From: Gonocerus acuteangulatus
Taxonomy: Eukaryota > Arthropoda > Insecta > Hemiptera > Coreidae
NCBI GenBank assembly: GCA_946811695.1
Contig: OX328124.1
Span: 56,178,603-56,242,602 of the forward strand
DNA length: 64,000 nt
Direction: 5' to 3'
Shown: one piece after another, positions 46,973 through 58,166 of the stretch
Position numbering within the stretch: position 1 is the stretch's first letter
Layout: each line of letters opens with the position of its first letter
Notes under the pieces: model-generated
What the model was told of the DNA's origin: nothing
What the model saw: only the letters and a program-made list of their open reading frames with translations
Database searches by the model: none
Program-made: the position numbers and the translations under genes

Positions 46973-48040
46973 AATGCATAAGTTCGTGTACTTTTCGAAG
47001 TTTTCTTTAAGAAATATTACTTTAAATACATACCTTTGTTTGTCCTGCAAAAATCCTACTCTTGCAGTAACAATATGACCCCTCTACTTTAAATAATAAC
47101 AATTGGAAACGTAAAATACCAAAATCAAAAGAATTAATACACCTTCATTTATAATCCTTATTATATTTAAAGCTTAAACACCTGTGTATAACATTTTACA
47201 CTCTGTAAGATTCTAGAGAGACAAAAATGCTTTTATTTAACAAAGAGGTCGACCCCTGGTCAGGACGACGACCCGATGATGCTCATAACCGGAAAACGAA
47301 AATTCATATATTTTCAAAGAATTATTTTCCCTAGCAATAGAAAGATATATTTTTCTTTTGAGATTCAGCAGTAAATTAATTCTGAATGAAAGACTGGCCT
47401 CCTGTTTGCATGAATTGAGAGATAGGCTAGGAAGGACTGATCTAGTACTACGACAAGAATCCTTCGAAAAAGAAGGTAGGTTCCTACTTCCTGATATAGA
47501 AGGACATCCGGATTCCACCTATTTGTCTAGGAGGCTAGGTCGATATTCATACAAAAAATATTATAGAAACCTACCATGCCGTATTAGGTTTCTTAAGAAG
47601 AAATAGCCTTTCTGTTTCAAGCCTTAGTTATATTTTAAAAGGTACAATAATTGTATATGAATAGCTATGCTAGTGAAGAGCTATATTTATTGAATGAGTT
47701 CAGTTAGATGGAATAGTTCTAATCCCCCATGCGCGAAATTCCCGACGGTTCCGCCATTTGCATTTCCATTACAATGAACAACACGCTACTTTAATCTCAA
47801 TAAAAATTGATTATGTATCGTTTAGGACCAGGGAAGGCTTTGAGAGGTCAGGCAAGGGAGATAGTTTTTAATATTTATCAATACTTAGCCATAGCTGAGG
47901 CTAAAAACAATTTAAGCTATAGCCTGTTCAAATAGAGGGTTTATTGAAGATAAAAGGGCGTGGCCTATATTCCCCGTGCAAGACATTGGCGGTAAACATT
48001 CTCTCTATTATAAACTCATCACTAGGAGGTTTAAAACGTT
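46973..48040. other. Intron 1, no supported gene
   Basis: Contains an 82-codon plus-strand frame at 47358-47606 on relatively GC-rich DNA. It has no motif I recognise and no splice evidence. Confidence 0.4.
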
Positions 48041-48179
48041 TTAGCACGGTTCCTCCCTCCCTTCATAGGGAGGAACCCCGCTTATAAGGTTGATATCATG
48101 AAACAATCCGGAAGTGCCGACTAGAAAATTTTGCGTTTCAGAACCTCTAGAGACCGAAAATAACGGTGGTTCAAATTTG

Positions 48180-48180
<1 letters not shown>

Positions 48181-48228
<48 letters not shown>
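48181..48228. repeat. (TA)n microsatellite in family F
   Basis: About 45 bp of TA at the same position as in copy F1. Confidence 0.95.
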
Positions 48229-48400
48229 CAATTATTTTTTATCCTAGGAGGCATGGGGTCATTAAAGCAGTCTTCCTTTATTATACTACTTTATTTATTC
48301 GGCCCGACATGTTTCGTGAGTCTTTTCTTCGCACCTCTTCAGGGGCACTTCTACATCAAAATATCATTTTTAGAACATCCAAACCAACCATTTTTCCATC
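48229..48400 (-). mobile_element. Possible retroelement tail inserted next to TA tract
   Basis: On the minus strand: GAAGTGCCCCTGAAGAGGTG, GAAAAGACTCACGAAACATG, TCGGGCCGAATAAATAAAG. The ACGAAACATGTCGGGC-plus-AATAAA layout resembles 3' regions I associate with Penelope-like elements. It is absent from copy F1. Family assignment is weak. Confidence 0.35.
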
Positions 48401-48402
48401 AT

Positions 48403-48502
48403 ATATATATAATATATATATCATATATATATATATATATATATCATATATATATATATATAATATATAATATATATCGTATATATTTATATATATTTGT
48501 CT
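48403..48502. repeat. Second (TA)n microsatellite
   Basis: TA repeats with ATC and AATATAT interruptions, about 100 bp, following the inserted block. Confidence 0.9.
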
Positions 48503-49599
48503 GTTCGCTCTCTAGCTCCCAGACGAATGGTCCGATTTAGATGAAATTTGGTACAAAAATCTTTCGTCTAATTTGAAAGGTCAAGTTCGTTAACCAGCAG
48601 AATCCGCCCACCGGAACATGGTTTTTGGAGTGACATTCGCGCGAAAAAAAATTGTTGCGCTTACTTCATATGCTTCCAAGTACTCGTTTTATAGGCCTAG
48701 GAAAACGAATGAAACCATTTTTAAGGCGATAGCTTTAACCGTTTTCGAGAAAATTGGAAAAATATTTGTTGAATAACGATTTTGGTTTGGGTACTTAAAA
48801 TCATGGGATTCAGTTGAAATATTTTTTGCATGTTCGAATTCCATCAAAACTGATATGTTGAAATTTTGGTTACGTTTTGAGGTAAGGAAGGGTTAGAATA
48901 AAATATTTTTTTAACATACATGAAAAGTTTTGGGAACTTCGTTTACTTTCATTAATATTTCGAAAACGGTTGAAAAACTTGGGAAGCGGAAGTTTACTAT
49001 TCGAAAGCTTACTAAATGGTCCACAAAAAAAAATCTGAAGAAGTATTTGAATAAGTGATGTCAATCGGAGAAATAAGTGCATAAACTTTGAAGTAATTGA
49101 TTTCGTTTATTCGAACGGTTCTTTTTGTCTGTTTTTATTCCTTGTTATTTTTTAAATGCTTATAGTTTGATAATGTATTTGACAATAAAACAGATTAAGT
49201 AAAATATGAAAAACAATTCATTGTTAGAAATATAGCTTGCCAAGAGAAAGAGATTCGATGACGTCTTTTGAATATTTTCAATTGCCTTTATGCTGTTGGT
49301 TTTTTATTTTATTTTTTAATTGATTTTATTTGTAGAATTATTACTATAGTAGAAGAACACAAGAAAATGTGAAAAATTTTGATATTTTTCAATGAATGCA
49401 TTGTATGAAATAAGTATCTCTAGAAGAGGATTCTGGGGTCTGGCAGACCCGACCAGGTAAAGTCATAAACCCCTTTGAACAAAGGCCAAACAAAATATTA
49501 TCTGTTTCTATTCTAAGCTTTTCAAATGACAATAGAGATATGAACCTAACCGCGCTGAGATGATGCAGTTCCTGCGAGTCGGACTTTTTAGTCTTAGCC

Positions 49600-50320
49600 T
49601 TGGCTTAGTATTGATAAATATAGACACTATTTCCTCTCAAATCCTTCCCTAGTGTTAAACGAGACTTAATCAGTTTTTATAGTTTCCCGTATCGCGTCGT
49701 TTCTAGAAATGGGAGTTTCCAAATGGTGGAACCGTCAGAAATATTTCCCTGAAAATTTCACGCGCCCGTCTATCTGAACAGGCTGTAAGTCAAATAGTTT
49801 ACTTTGACTGAAAGGAACCGAACCATCAAAACGTATCTCGAAATAATTCTTATCCTTGGTAGGATTTGCAAAATTTGGAATAGAAATTGTTAATATTCGT
49901 CTTCTATGGGACGTAACCAACGCTTCTGAATCGTCAAGCCCCGTATTCTCCGACGAGATTCCACCATTTTCTCTTTTCGAAATTTATAAGAAAACATTTT
50001 TCACAATGTATTTATAGTTCTAAATTCTATTTTTTGCAAGTTTTCTCAAAAACGTTTAAAGAATACTCGATGAAAAACGACTACATTTCTTGTGAGATCT
50101 TCTGGATTGCGTTTTCGAGATGAGAAATGTTATAATCAGTTTTTTCCTCGTTGTAGGAAGAAAGCCCAGAATTCGTAGGTCTAAATAAATGTCCTTAAAA
50201 CAACATTCCCGACGTAAATTTATTAGGGCCACTTCCGGCGGGGAATCAGTTTGTTTCGAAGTGTTCATTTCATTCAGTTGAAAACGGCAGGACTAAAATG
50301 AGGTTTTCCTTTAAGAGTAC

Positions 50321-50374
<54 letters not shown>

Positions 50375-51310
50375 AATTTTTTTGTGCAAGAAGAAACGGA
50401 ATTGTAGAAATACACGAAAGAAGTAGGCTATATCCACTTTCTTTCGACAAGGACATGTTTGGACCATTTCAGTGCCAAAAATCATGTGAGACAAAAAGTT
50501 TGTAATATTTGCTTCCAGAAAGTATTGAAATTAGTTTAAACCGTACAATGGATTTATAAATTTACTTTTTCAAAACAAATTATAAAACAAAATATTATAT
50601 ATTTTTAATGACTATGATTTCCAAATCATAGAGCAATATGTGAAAACACGCTTAGATGACGCAGTTCTTTTGTGTTTGACTCCTTTATGTTTAAGACTAT
50701 TTGTGTCGAGCCAAGTTTAGCCAATGTAGTATTTAATTTAAATATCCAATTTTCGCCTTAAATTGTTGAAATCTTCAGAACCTGTATTATCGTGCAGCGA
50801 GTAGGAAGGTCATTAGGTCATTAGCGCCAATAGATACGCAATGATTGTAGTTTTAAGAAAGTTTACAGTAACTTTCTACTTCGAATTTTAAATATTAAAA
50901 TTCATTATTTATTATGGGCGTTATAGAGCGTTGAATTATAGCCTAATAGCACATATATTCTCGGGACTCTATTTTTGGAAGGGGGTCACCTTCTCAAATC
51001 CACTCACGAACTCCTGGTGAGATTTCTCTTCTAAAGGTCATTATGATTTCTAGGAGCGTTCTCTACCGGACAAGGTGAAGGTTCATACCTGACCCTTACC
51101 TTGGCTGGCCTTAAGAGAAAAAAAAAGTGAAATTGTACAAGTCAAAGGTTGTATCCGAGTAATATAAGATGATATGTTTACTTGATTGCCATCATAGACG
51201 AATCAATATGCATGAAGGATAATCAAATTTATGCTGAATATATATTATATGTGGTAGAAAGTCAAATGTCATTAACTGCAGATTATTCTGTAATAATTCT
51301 TTATTTCGCT
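49600..51310. other. Intron 1, T51 tract and SINE scrap, no gene
   Basis: A T51 run occupies 50322-50372. GGTCATTAGCGCCAATAGAT near 50812 on the minus strand resembles a decayed SINE tail. Otherwise no supported feature. Confidence 0.45.
50322..50372 (+). repeat. Poly-T51 tract
   Basis: Uninterrupted T run of 51 bases; no SINE head or tail could be attached to it. Confidence 0.97.
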
Positions 51311-51316
51311 CTAAAT

Positions 51317-51509
51317 GTTTCACGTCCCATTGACGCCCCTTCAGGAGCTCTTAAAATACTGACCACAATCTCATAAATCAATCAATTCTAACAGTTGTTC
51401 TACAGTAAGTATGATTGATCTAGTAAGTCCAGACGTGGCGATACGTGCGGAAGCTTTTCTGAGGTTAAGGCTATGTATTTTAAGTGCTCCTGAAGTGGCG
51501 TCAATGGGA
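51317..51509. repeat. 42-bp inverted repeat pair
   Basis: Bases 51317-51358 (ending AGGAGCTCTTAAAATAC) and 51468-51509 (GTATTTTAAGTGCTCCTGAA) are inverted repeats with about three mismatches, separated by 109 bp. Both arms include a CCATTGACGCC word. Ends do not extend. Confidence 0.6.
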
Positions 51510-52587
51510 CATGAAAGAATATGTGTGCTTAAAGAAATTTGACCTTCTGCCACTTAAAATGCATGGTAATACCTATCGTCTTATAATACAAAGATTCATA
51601 AAAGACATATTTTGAAGTTAGGAAGGAAAACATGAACAAGGAAATACTTTAATGAATTAGGAATCTTAACACTGCCCTCGCTGTATACCTTAGCAACAGT
51701 GAACTATGGGAAACAAAACCCAATGTAGAATTTAAGGAGAAGACCACTACTATTCTACGAGGCAAAAAGGAAAAATAAAAGTTGAGAAACATATCACAAG
51801 TTTTATAGGAAAGGAAGTGGAGTTTTGTGAGTGCCTGCCTCAGGAATCAAGAAACACCCCGGCGAGCAAAAGTTTTATAATGAAATTGAAACGAATACGC
51901 CGACAAAGGTTATGTTATACAATTGCAGATTTTTTTGAACTAGATTTAGCATCCTAACTCGCATCCTGAGTGAAATCTGCAAATGTATTCTTTGACGTGT
52001 CCATGTCTTGATAACGAGGTTTTGGAAACAAGGAATATTCTATTTTATTCTATTCTGTAGTAAGATGGTGAAACGTCCCCCAGCGATATGGGTTTATTTT
52101 AGTTGGCAGGCAATGTCTTAACAAGTTGTAACGTAAGCTGGGAAATGTTGTCATTGTAGCCTGGGAAAGGGTAGGAAGACCAAGGATAGCCTAGAAGATA
52201 TTCATGTCGCGGATATGATATTTAAGGACTCAACAGTTCTGATCAGCTACAAATGGTCTTTTCGAAGAAGAAGACGACTTGATAAGAGGAGGGGAAAAGA
52301 GTGAAATACTGGGAGAAGTAAATAAAAATAAACGGATTATCACAGAGCAGGTGGGCGGATATTTGGACAATAGAAGAAGAGAAATTAGCCTATCTACCGG
52401 AACCGAAGATTATCTACGAAAGAAGTCCAGCAGCTTTTGGGGAAATCGTCTAGGGTCGTGAAATGACTAAACATTTTTGTCTCGTAAATACGGGAATGCA
52501 GTTGTTGGTCCCATTAATCGAATACCTGGCAGGGAAAAAGGGTTGCGAATACATTGTTAGTAATAAAGTTGTCAATATACTTTTGAC
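51510..52587. other. Intron 1, no gene recognised
   Basis: Nothing supported beyond short unrelated open frames. Confidence 0.4.
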
Positions 52588-52591
52588 CTCT

Positions 52592-52902
52592 GGGTCATTC
52601 CATACCACGTGATCTACAGTTTTTTCCCCTGACATTTTTTTGATTTTTTTTAAATTTGGCTCGTCAATAGTACCCCTTATGACAATTAAAAATCCAAATT
52701 CATCTTTTATGATCAAGTATCTGTCAAATAATGTGCTTTTTTAAAATCTCCAAGTTTTATAACTCGATAACTAATGAAGATAAATTTCTAAACATTTGGA
52801 TTTTTAATTGTCGTATGGGCTACTATTCCAAATTTAAAAGAAACCAAAAAATGTGAGAGATTTTTTTTCCTTTATTTTGGATCACTTGATATGGAATGAC
52901 CC
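52592..52902. mobile_element. Small relative of the long-TIR element, 4-bp duplication
   Basis: GGGTCATTCCATACCACGTG at 52592 and its counterpart GGGTCATTCCATATCAAGTG on the other strand at 52902 start inverted repeats of about 115 bp, which also share GACAATTAAAAATCCAAA. CTCT flanks both sides (52588-52591, 52903-52906). Length is 311 bp. Ends and duplication length match those of 43893-45146. Confidence 0.78.
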
Positions 52903-52960
52903 CTCTACAGTTTATATTAATTGTCCTACTTTATAACGAATCCTTATATCGTATAGGGAA

Positions 52961-53425
52961 CTGAAATCCTTACCTCTTCTTGGCTTTATCTTGTACTTCC
53001 ATTCACTGCCATAATGCTTCCAAAATTTCGGCTTTTTAAATGTCTACCCAAAATGGACGGCGCTCAAATTTTGAGACGAAGAAATACAGTGCATTTCCTC
53101 CCAGAAGTAATACAGTTAATCAGGTCAAGATCATAGGAAAAACGAAGGATTTGGGACGCCAATGTCCTAATGTTTGTTTTCTATAGAATACAACGGTTTG
53201 AAATCCGTATATCTTCTTCTTGGTTTTATCTTATACTTCCATACACTGCCACAATGCTTCCGAAATGGAGGCTTTTTAAATGTCTTACCCAAATGGTCGG
53301 CGCTGAATTCTGAGACGACAGAATACAATTTATTTCCTTGCAGAAGTAATACAGTTCAACAGGTCAAATTGTGTTGTGGATATAACACAAAGGATTTCGA
53401 ACCCAAATGTCCTAATATTTTCTAA
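52961..53425 (+). repeat. Two-copy tandem duplication of about 240 bp
   Basis: CTGAAATCCTTACCTCTTCT (52961) and TTGAAATCCGTATATCTTCT (53198) begin two diverged units sharing TACTTCCATWCACTGCC, GGCTTTTTAAATGTCT, GGCGCT, CAGAAGTAATACAGTT and AATGTCCTAAT. By eye roughly 80 percent identical, so the duplication is not recent. Confidence 0.75.
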
Positions 53426-55260
53426 TAGCAACATTTATTGAATTTAGGTTCTTCGTGCTGTATTCCACTAGTCAGGTTCTTGATGCTGTATTCATGCGGT
53501 TTAATTTTTTAAGTCAGTTTCACGCAAATTTTAGTCATTAGGTTTAAAGATTTTGAATACCCGTTAGGTAGCATAACAGTAGAAGAAGGAATATTAGCTA
53601 TTCCCAAAAACCAGAGCAATTGAAATCTGGATAATTTCATTTGTTGGATACTTTTCTAATAATTTTCTGTTATTTTGATAAACACAGACTAACCCCACTT
53701 CGTGCCTTGAAAAGTAAAGAACAAGTACTATGTTATAATATCCAGCTAAGTTAAAATCAACACAATCTTTATACTACCTACATAATTCATATATTGGAGA
53801 GAGGCAGTAAGCTAACAAGATGAAACATTGAGTATATTGTAATCCCATTCCTATGACATCCAGTGATAGGATCGCAATATAGCCTACGGCGAGTTTTCTG
53901 GAGAAGATAGATTCAATACATAACGTAGTACTTATTGTCAAGGCTTAAAAGTTTGTTCCTTTTAATGTTCTATAAGTATATAAATTAATCGAGCAATGCA
54001 CTGTTGCCCAATATTGGAGGTATGTCCTTCCAATAATCTCCACATGTAGCCATTGCCAGCTTACCCTTCAACTAATCCTTTATCATTAAATTATTAGCCT
54101 GATGATCATAATCAAAATGACCAAAAATATATGTGGTTTCTGGGAGGCGTTTTTGGAACAATGTTTTCCTACTTTCATCAATTTTTCACGGTAGTTTTGT
54201 TTTTGGTGATACATATCATTGGTCTTCATAATCGCCACTTCATTTCTCTATTAATCCCAGAATTATGCCAAATTAGTGCCTGTCCAGAAAGTCACTTGAA
54301 CATTTCATGCAATAAAATGTGTTTGTGATATTGTCTATGGACTTAACGGCGTACCATTCCAACGGCAAACTATTTGCTTCTAATAATAATTCAGTTAGTC
54401 GGAGTCACAGTCATTTTTATATGGAATGTACACTGTTAGCATCATTTTGGTTTATTCCATTTTTTTATTGTATTCTGTTTATAAGATAAGATATGATTTC
54501 CATTATTACTGCTACTGCTTTTAATCATTGGAACATTAAATACTGGTATATAATGGGGAATGATTGAATGAGATTCTAAACGATCATAACAATCTTTAAT
54601 GAGGTAGCTGATCTTAATCGATACTCTAGATGTGTACTATAATAGAACATCATCCAGCTCAATGGACGGCTCCATTTGGCAGTTGTTAAAAACATTCTGT
54701 TTCTGCCAGGATAAGGGATATCTGCATCTCAGCCTTAAGATACATCGCTATTTAAGGGCTTCTACATAGGTTTTGTAATTAGGAAATGACCTATAAGGGT
54801 AATGATGTAGTATTAATGTACGAGTATACTAATAATTATTGCCGACTTATTAACGAGAAAAAGCTACCTAGCCCTGCCTTGAATTCGCCTGCTTAAGCGG
54901 CAGAATCTATTAAATCAATTACTAAAATGAGAAACTTTTAGTTTAGGGAATAGTTCTTCATTGGATTTCCTTAGTTTTGTTCCTTATTTCAACCAATCAA
55001 AAGATATTAATAATTGTGACTGTAAAAAGATGTTACTAATATCATAAGCTATATATACAAAATAAAATGTAAACAAGTAAGTTTCGATAGGACGATTCCA
55101 CCCGTGCAATGCCCAGGGTGTCCAATGGCCTAGAAGTATGCGTTCACCCTATTTTTGGCTTGTAATCGTTAATTGTACAATTACTTCTATTTTCCGAAAT
55201 TATTTTTATTATCTTCAGGTATAACTGTTATAATTTGTTCATTTCTATTCATTATTTTGT
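53426..55260. other. Intron 1, no gene recognised
   Basis: AT-rich sequence with no supported gene or element. Confidence 0.4.
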
Positions 55261-55269
55261 TTAAACACT

Positions 55270-55539
55270 CATTGGCGGCTCTGGACAAACATTTCTTGGG
55301 GGGGGGGGCGAATTTAGTATGGGCTTACCGCCGTGCCTGGAGGCGAAGAATCAAATTTTTATAACCAGGCACCTAGAAATCATTAACGAGGTATTTGATA
55401 ATCTAAGAACATACATTAATTAGAACTTATTACTGTTAATTTGCCTAAACAATTTCTTTTTGTAAATTAATCGAAAAAGATTGTGAAGTTTCATTCTGGG
55501 GAGGCTAAGCCCCCCAAGCCCTCCCTTTAGCTTCCACTG
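55270..55539. mobile_element. hAT-type MITE with perfect 8-bp target duplication
   Basis: TAAACACT occurs at 55262-55269 and 55540-55547. The 270-bp element has short imperfect inverted ends (CATTGGCGGCTCTGG; the other end reads CAGTGGAAGCTAAAG). Internal G11 (55299) and GGCTAAGCCCCCCAAGCC segments are typical of abundant hAT-like MITEs. The 8-bp duplication is the diagnostic feature. Confidence 0.85.
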
Positions 55540-56001
55540 TAAACACTGCCTTTCGATATAATCCTCTAAGATTTCCAATTTCCTTCGTTGCGGCCCAAAA
55601 TTATAAATAAATAATTAATAATAAATTATAATTTAAATAATTAGTATCGAACACATTTTCGTGCCTACGAACATTTGCAGAAATATAATGTACCCCGAAA
55701 ACTGCTAAGCCACTGGAGACGACTCTTTGAGAATATATAATATTCTACTATTCCAAAAAAAGCAAAATCCTATGATGATACATAGGACTGTTTAATTAGA
55801 TAATTACTATAAACATTTCAAAGGTTTTTACCCAATAAGAGCTCAAACAAACATTAATAATAATATATAATTAAAAAACTACAAATGACTAAATGAAGTC
55901 GAAGATAAGCGTTTAACTGCGTACGGAATATTCCTACATTCGCCTCTCTCAGACTAAAGAAGGTATGGCATTTAGTTCTCACTGCGAGTTCTTTTGATGG
56001 C

Positions 56002-56217
56002 CCGAATTGAAAGAAGGAAGAGTCACAGAGAGATATATCCGGCGAATGAATAGCTGTTCGATTGTATTGAGCTCTTAGCTTTATTTTACAACTGTTTCAA
56101 TTTGAAATTATCGTGATATAAAATCTATTAATTATGATTTTGTAAGCCAAGGCATTTACGATGGGCATTGTCGAGCAAAACTAAGGTGATGAAATAATAT
56201 TCTTATTGTTATCTTAT
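56002..56217 (-). repeat. Direct repeat copy 1, flanking exon 1
   Basis: GAAGGAAGAGTCACAGAGAG through GGTGATGAAATAATATTCTT, matching 57578-57776 at roughly 95 percent. The other copy lies at the 5' side of a minus-strand LINE fragment, so this may be a second LINE scrap. Confidence 0.75.
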
Positions 56218-56564
56218 TATTTCCTGTAAAAATTATGCAATATTACTTTGATTATTTTACTTATATACCCAGCAAGTGTTACGGCAGAGAGATTGACACA
56301 CTTTTTCAATCAAACAATTTTTATTAGAAGCATGTTCGAAAAATCGTGGATCAGGAAAATGCAATATAGGACAAAATTAAAATTGAGGTCCTCAAATCTC
56401 CTGCATAATAATTCTACCAAAATAAAAAACCTTTCTATTGAACTTCTTCCAAGCTAGTAATGAGGTTTTATGGACCTGTCAATTTGAAGTAATCGTTAAT
56501 GCATTAATACAATTTCTGTGTCATAAGAAGAATGTTATCCTGATTTCTCGTCATTCGTACTTAC

Positions 56565-56594
56565 GGCGAGTAGTATTCCTAAGACGAGCCGCAT
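56565..56594 (-). CDS. Exon 1 coding part: start codon and first half of signal peptide
   Basis: Thirty bases on the minus strand read MRLVLGILLA and end exactly at a strong donor (GTAAGTACG, seen as CGTACTTAC at 56556-56564). The frame closes at a codon boundary, matching the phase of exon 2. The peptide is the basic start and hydrophobic beginning of a signal peptide that exon 2 completes. The ATG is the first in-frame one after a GC-richer leader at 56595-56700. Exon 1 lies between two near-identical 200-bp direct repeats (56002-56217 and 57578-57776), so unequal recombination there would delete it. The start is inferred from the splice chain; no transcript is available. Confidence 0.75.
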
Positions 56595-56720
56595 CGTAAA
56601 CCCCAACCTTTCTGGAGGGTTGTCGGACAAGTACTGGATGTCTGAACAGAAGAATCTCCCAGCTCCACCTCCCACTCCACAGCTCGGAGATGTGGATAGA
56701 TTCTTCGGATTGGTAATTGT
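56595..56720 (-). promoter_or_regulatory. Probable 5' leader and promoter-proximal region of the split gene
   Basis: Upstream of the ATG on the minus strand lies a leader richer in GC than its surroundings. It contains TTCTTCTGTTCAG followed by ACATCCAG, a good acceptor placing a possible 5'-UTR exon boundary at 56641. If that splice is used, an upstream non-coding exon is needed; a candidate donor (GTAAGTAG) is at about 61087. If not, transcription starts somewhere within this region. No convincing TATA box was found close by. Confidence 0.35.
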
Positions 56721-56989
56721 GTAATATTACCGCTCTTCTGTCAACCCCTCTTACTACTAGATACCTTGACAGGTAATACTTTCCTTGGCAAGTGTTTTAC
56801 GATAAATAACTATATCTAGAAAAAAAAATATTAAAATACATTATTTTATTCATACATTACCAGAGACCGCGACTAGGCAATTCATCACTGAAAAGAATAA
56901 TTATTAAATACAGTATTCATTATTGACAAGCAAGGTAAAGACTAAAGAGGCAAATAGGGTGATCAGTAAATACAATTTTAGTTTATTCA

Positions 56990-57780
56990 ACAATTACAAT
57001 ATTTATAAATTTAAAATTGACATTTAAAAATTAATAGATTAACATAGAAACATAAACAAAGGTAATAATAATAATAAACTAAACAGTGCAACACATTCAA
57101 GCATAATATTTCTTAAATAGACCAACTTTACTTAAATATCGTAAAACATCGAAGTTGGCATCATTTTTCTAACAATTCTATTAAATGTGTTGGAATGAAA
57201 ATGTTGTTAGTCTTAAACAATCAGTTATTAAGCTACATGTTGGACCGATTGAATCTTCTCTAGTCATTAAATATGATTTTGGAAGTTTCCGATCCGTAAG
57301 CATGTCAGTAGTACTTCATCTCTTCTTGTTTTTCTGTTGGTGCAGGGCCCAGTTAGTATATATTTGATTTCACTTAGTTTGTATCTTGTCCTGTACCAAA
57401 CTTCGGGCCACTGTTTGTCTCTGAGTTTCTGTATCTCGGTGGATTTTGCTTGCTCGTCTACATTCGTCCTTTGTCGTATATCTTCATGAACGAGGAGTCA
57501 CTAACTAGTAATGCGTTTTTTCAATGAATGTATGGTGAACTGGTTTTACAATTGGATTTTTGCTGAAAATGCCTTGTAGTAAGAAGGAAGAGTCACAGAG
57601 AGATATATCCGGCGAATGAATGGTTGTTCGATTGTATTGAGCTCTTAGCTTTATTTTACAACTGATTCCATTTGTGATTATCGTGATATAAAATCCATTA
57701 ACTATGGTTTTGTAAGCAAGGCATTTACGATGGGCATTGTCGAGCAAACTTCTTAAGGTGATGAAATAATATTCTTTATT
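56990..57780 (-). pseudogene. Third Jockey-like LINE 3' fragment
   Basis: On the minus strand one frame gives IQKLRDKQWPEVWYRTRYKL, EIKYILTGPCTNRKTRRDEV and LLTCLRIGN, the stretch leading to the RLRIGHTRLTH motif. After a break another frame gives YLMTREDSIGPTC. A 3' UTR with TAATAATAATAA and a TTGAATAAACTAAAATTG end follows down to about 56990. The segment 57578-57776 at its 5' side is also present at 56002. It is broken by frameshifts and a deletion. It lies just upstream of exon 1 of the host gene, same strand. Confidence 0.65.
57578..57776 (-). repeat. Direct repeat copy 2, flanking exon 1
   Basis: Same 200 bp as 56002-56217 and in the same orientation, 1.58 kb away. Confidence 0.75.
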
Positions 57781-58126
57781 TGCTGCCCCTCCCCCCCAAA
57801 AAAAAAATAAAAGAAAAAAGTGAGCTTTTTTGGAACAATTCCTGCAGCGGCGCGTTTCGGGCTTGAGGTATTGATCAACATTCTATGAACCTTCATTTTG
57901 TCAAAGTTGGACTCTAAAGCCAACACAGAAATAACGTTTTTTCAAGAACTCATTTCAATTTTAAATATCACTGCCATTGTCAGTAGTTGGCTGGCCGAAA
58001 CGTAGCATATTTTTGACCAGTTGTCCATTATTGAACGACATACTCTACTCGTATGCTTCTGTTTTCGACGAACCACAGCATGTGTTATTTAACTGACTTA
58101 GGACGAAGTAATAGTCATACAACTTC

Positions 58127-58166
<40 letters not shown>

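Larger units (their letters stand above)
48043..49584 (+). mobile_element. Repeat family F, copy 2
   Basis: Opens AGCACGGTTCCTCCCTCCC, with a GGTTCCTCCCT/AGGGAGGAACC hairpin, then CCGCTTATAAGGTTG, AATAACGGTGGTTCAAATTT, a TA tract, and the same filler as copy 1. It closes CAGTTCCTGCGAGTCGGAC. T4 flanks both sides (48039-48042, 49585-49588). A block at 48229-48400 is absent from copy 1. Confidence 0.7.
3246..56594 (-). other. Split gene for a predicted secreted protein (four exons, 3' end missing)
   Basis: Four minus-strand exons (56565-56594, 37769-37848, 10252-10445, 3246-3394) join into 151 open codons. Each internal exon has an AG acceptor and GT donor, and phases agree at every junction: phase 0, then 2 (AC|A, Thr37), then 1 (G|AT, Asp102), leaving phase 0. 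The protein begins with a signal peptide (residues 1-18, ending VSAS), then an acidic stretch at 19-36, a KK/KR-containing basic region at 50-81, a hydrophobic stretch at about 89-101, and a Pro/Gly linker at 103-113. Possible N-glycosylation sites are N32 and N116. No cysteine occurs. I do not recognise the family. Introns are 18,716, 27,323, 6,857 and at least 3,245 bp. Exon order and phases are seen directly; expression and secretion are inferred. Confidence 0.8.

Noticed and set aside
47358..47606. 82-codon plus-strand frame with many charged residues
   Set aside because: No known motif, no splice or promoter support, and an equally long frame exists on the other strand.
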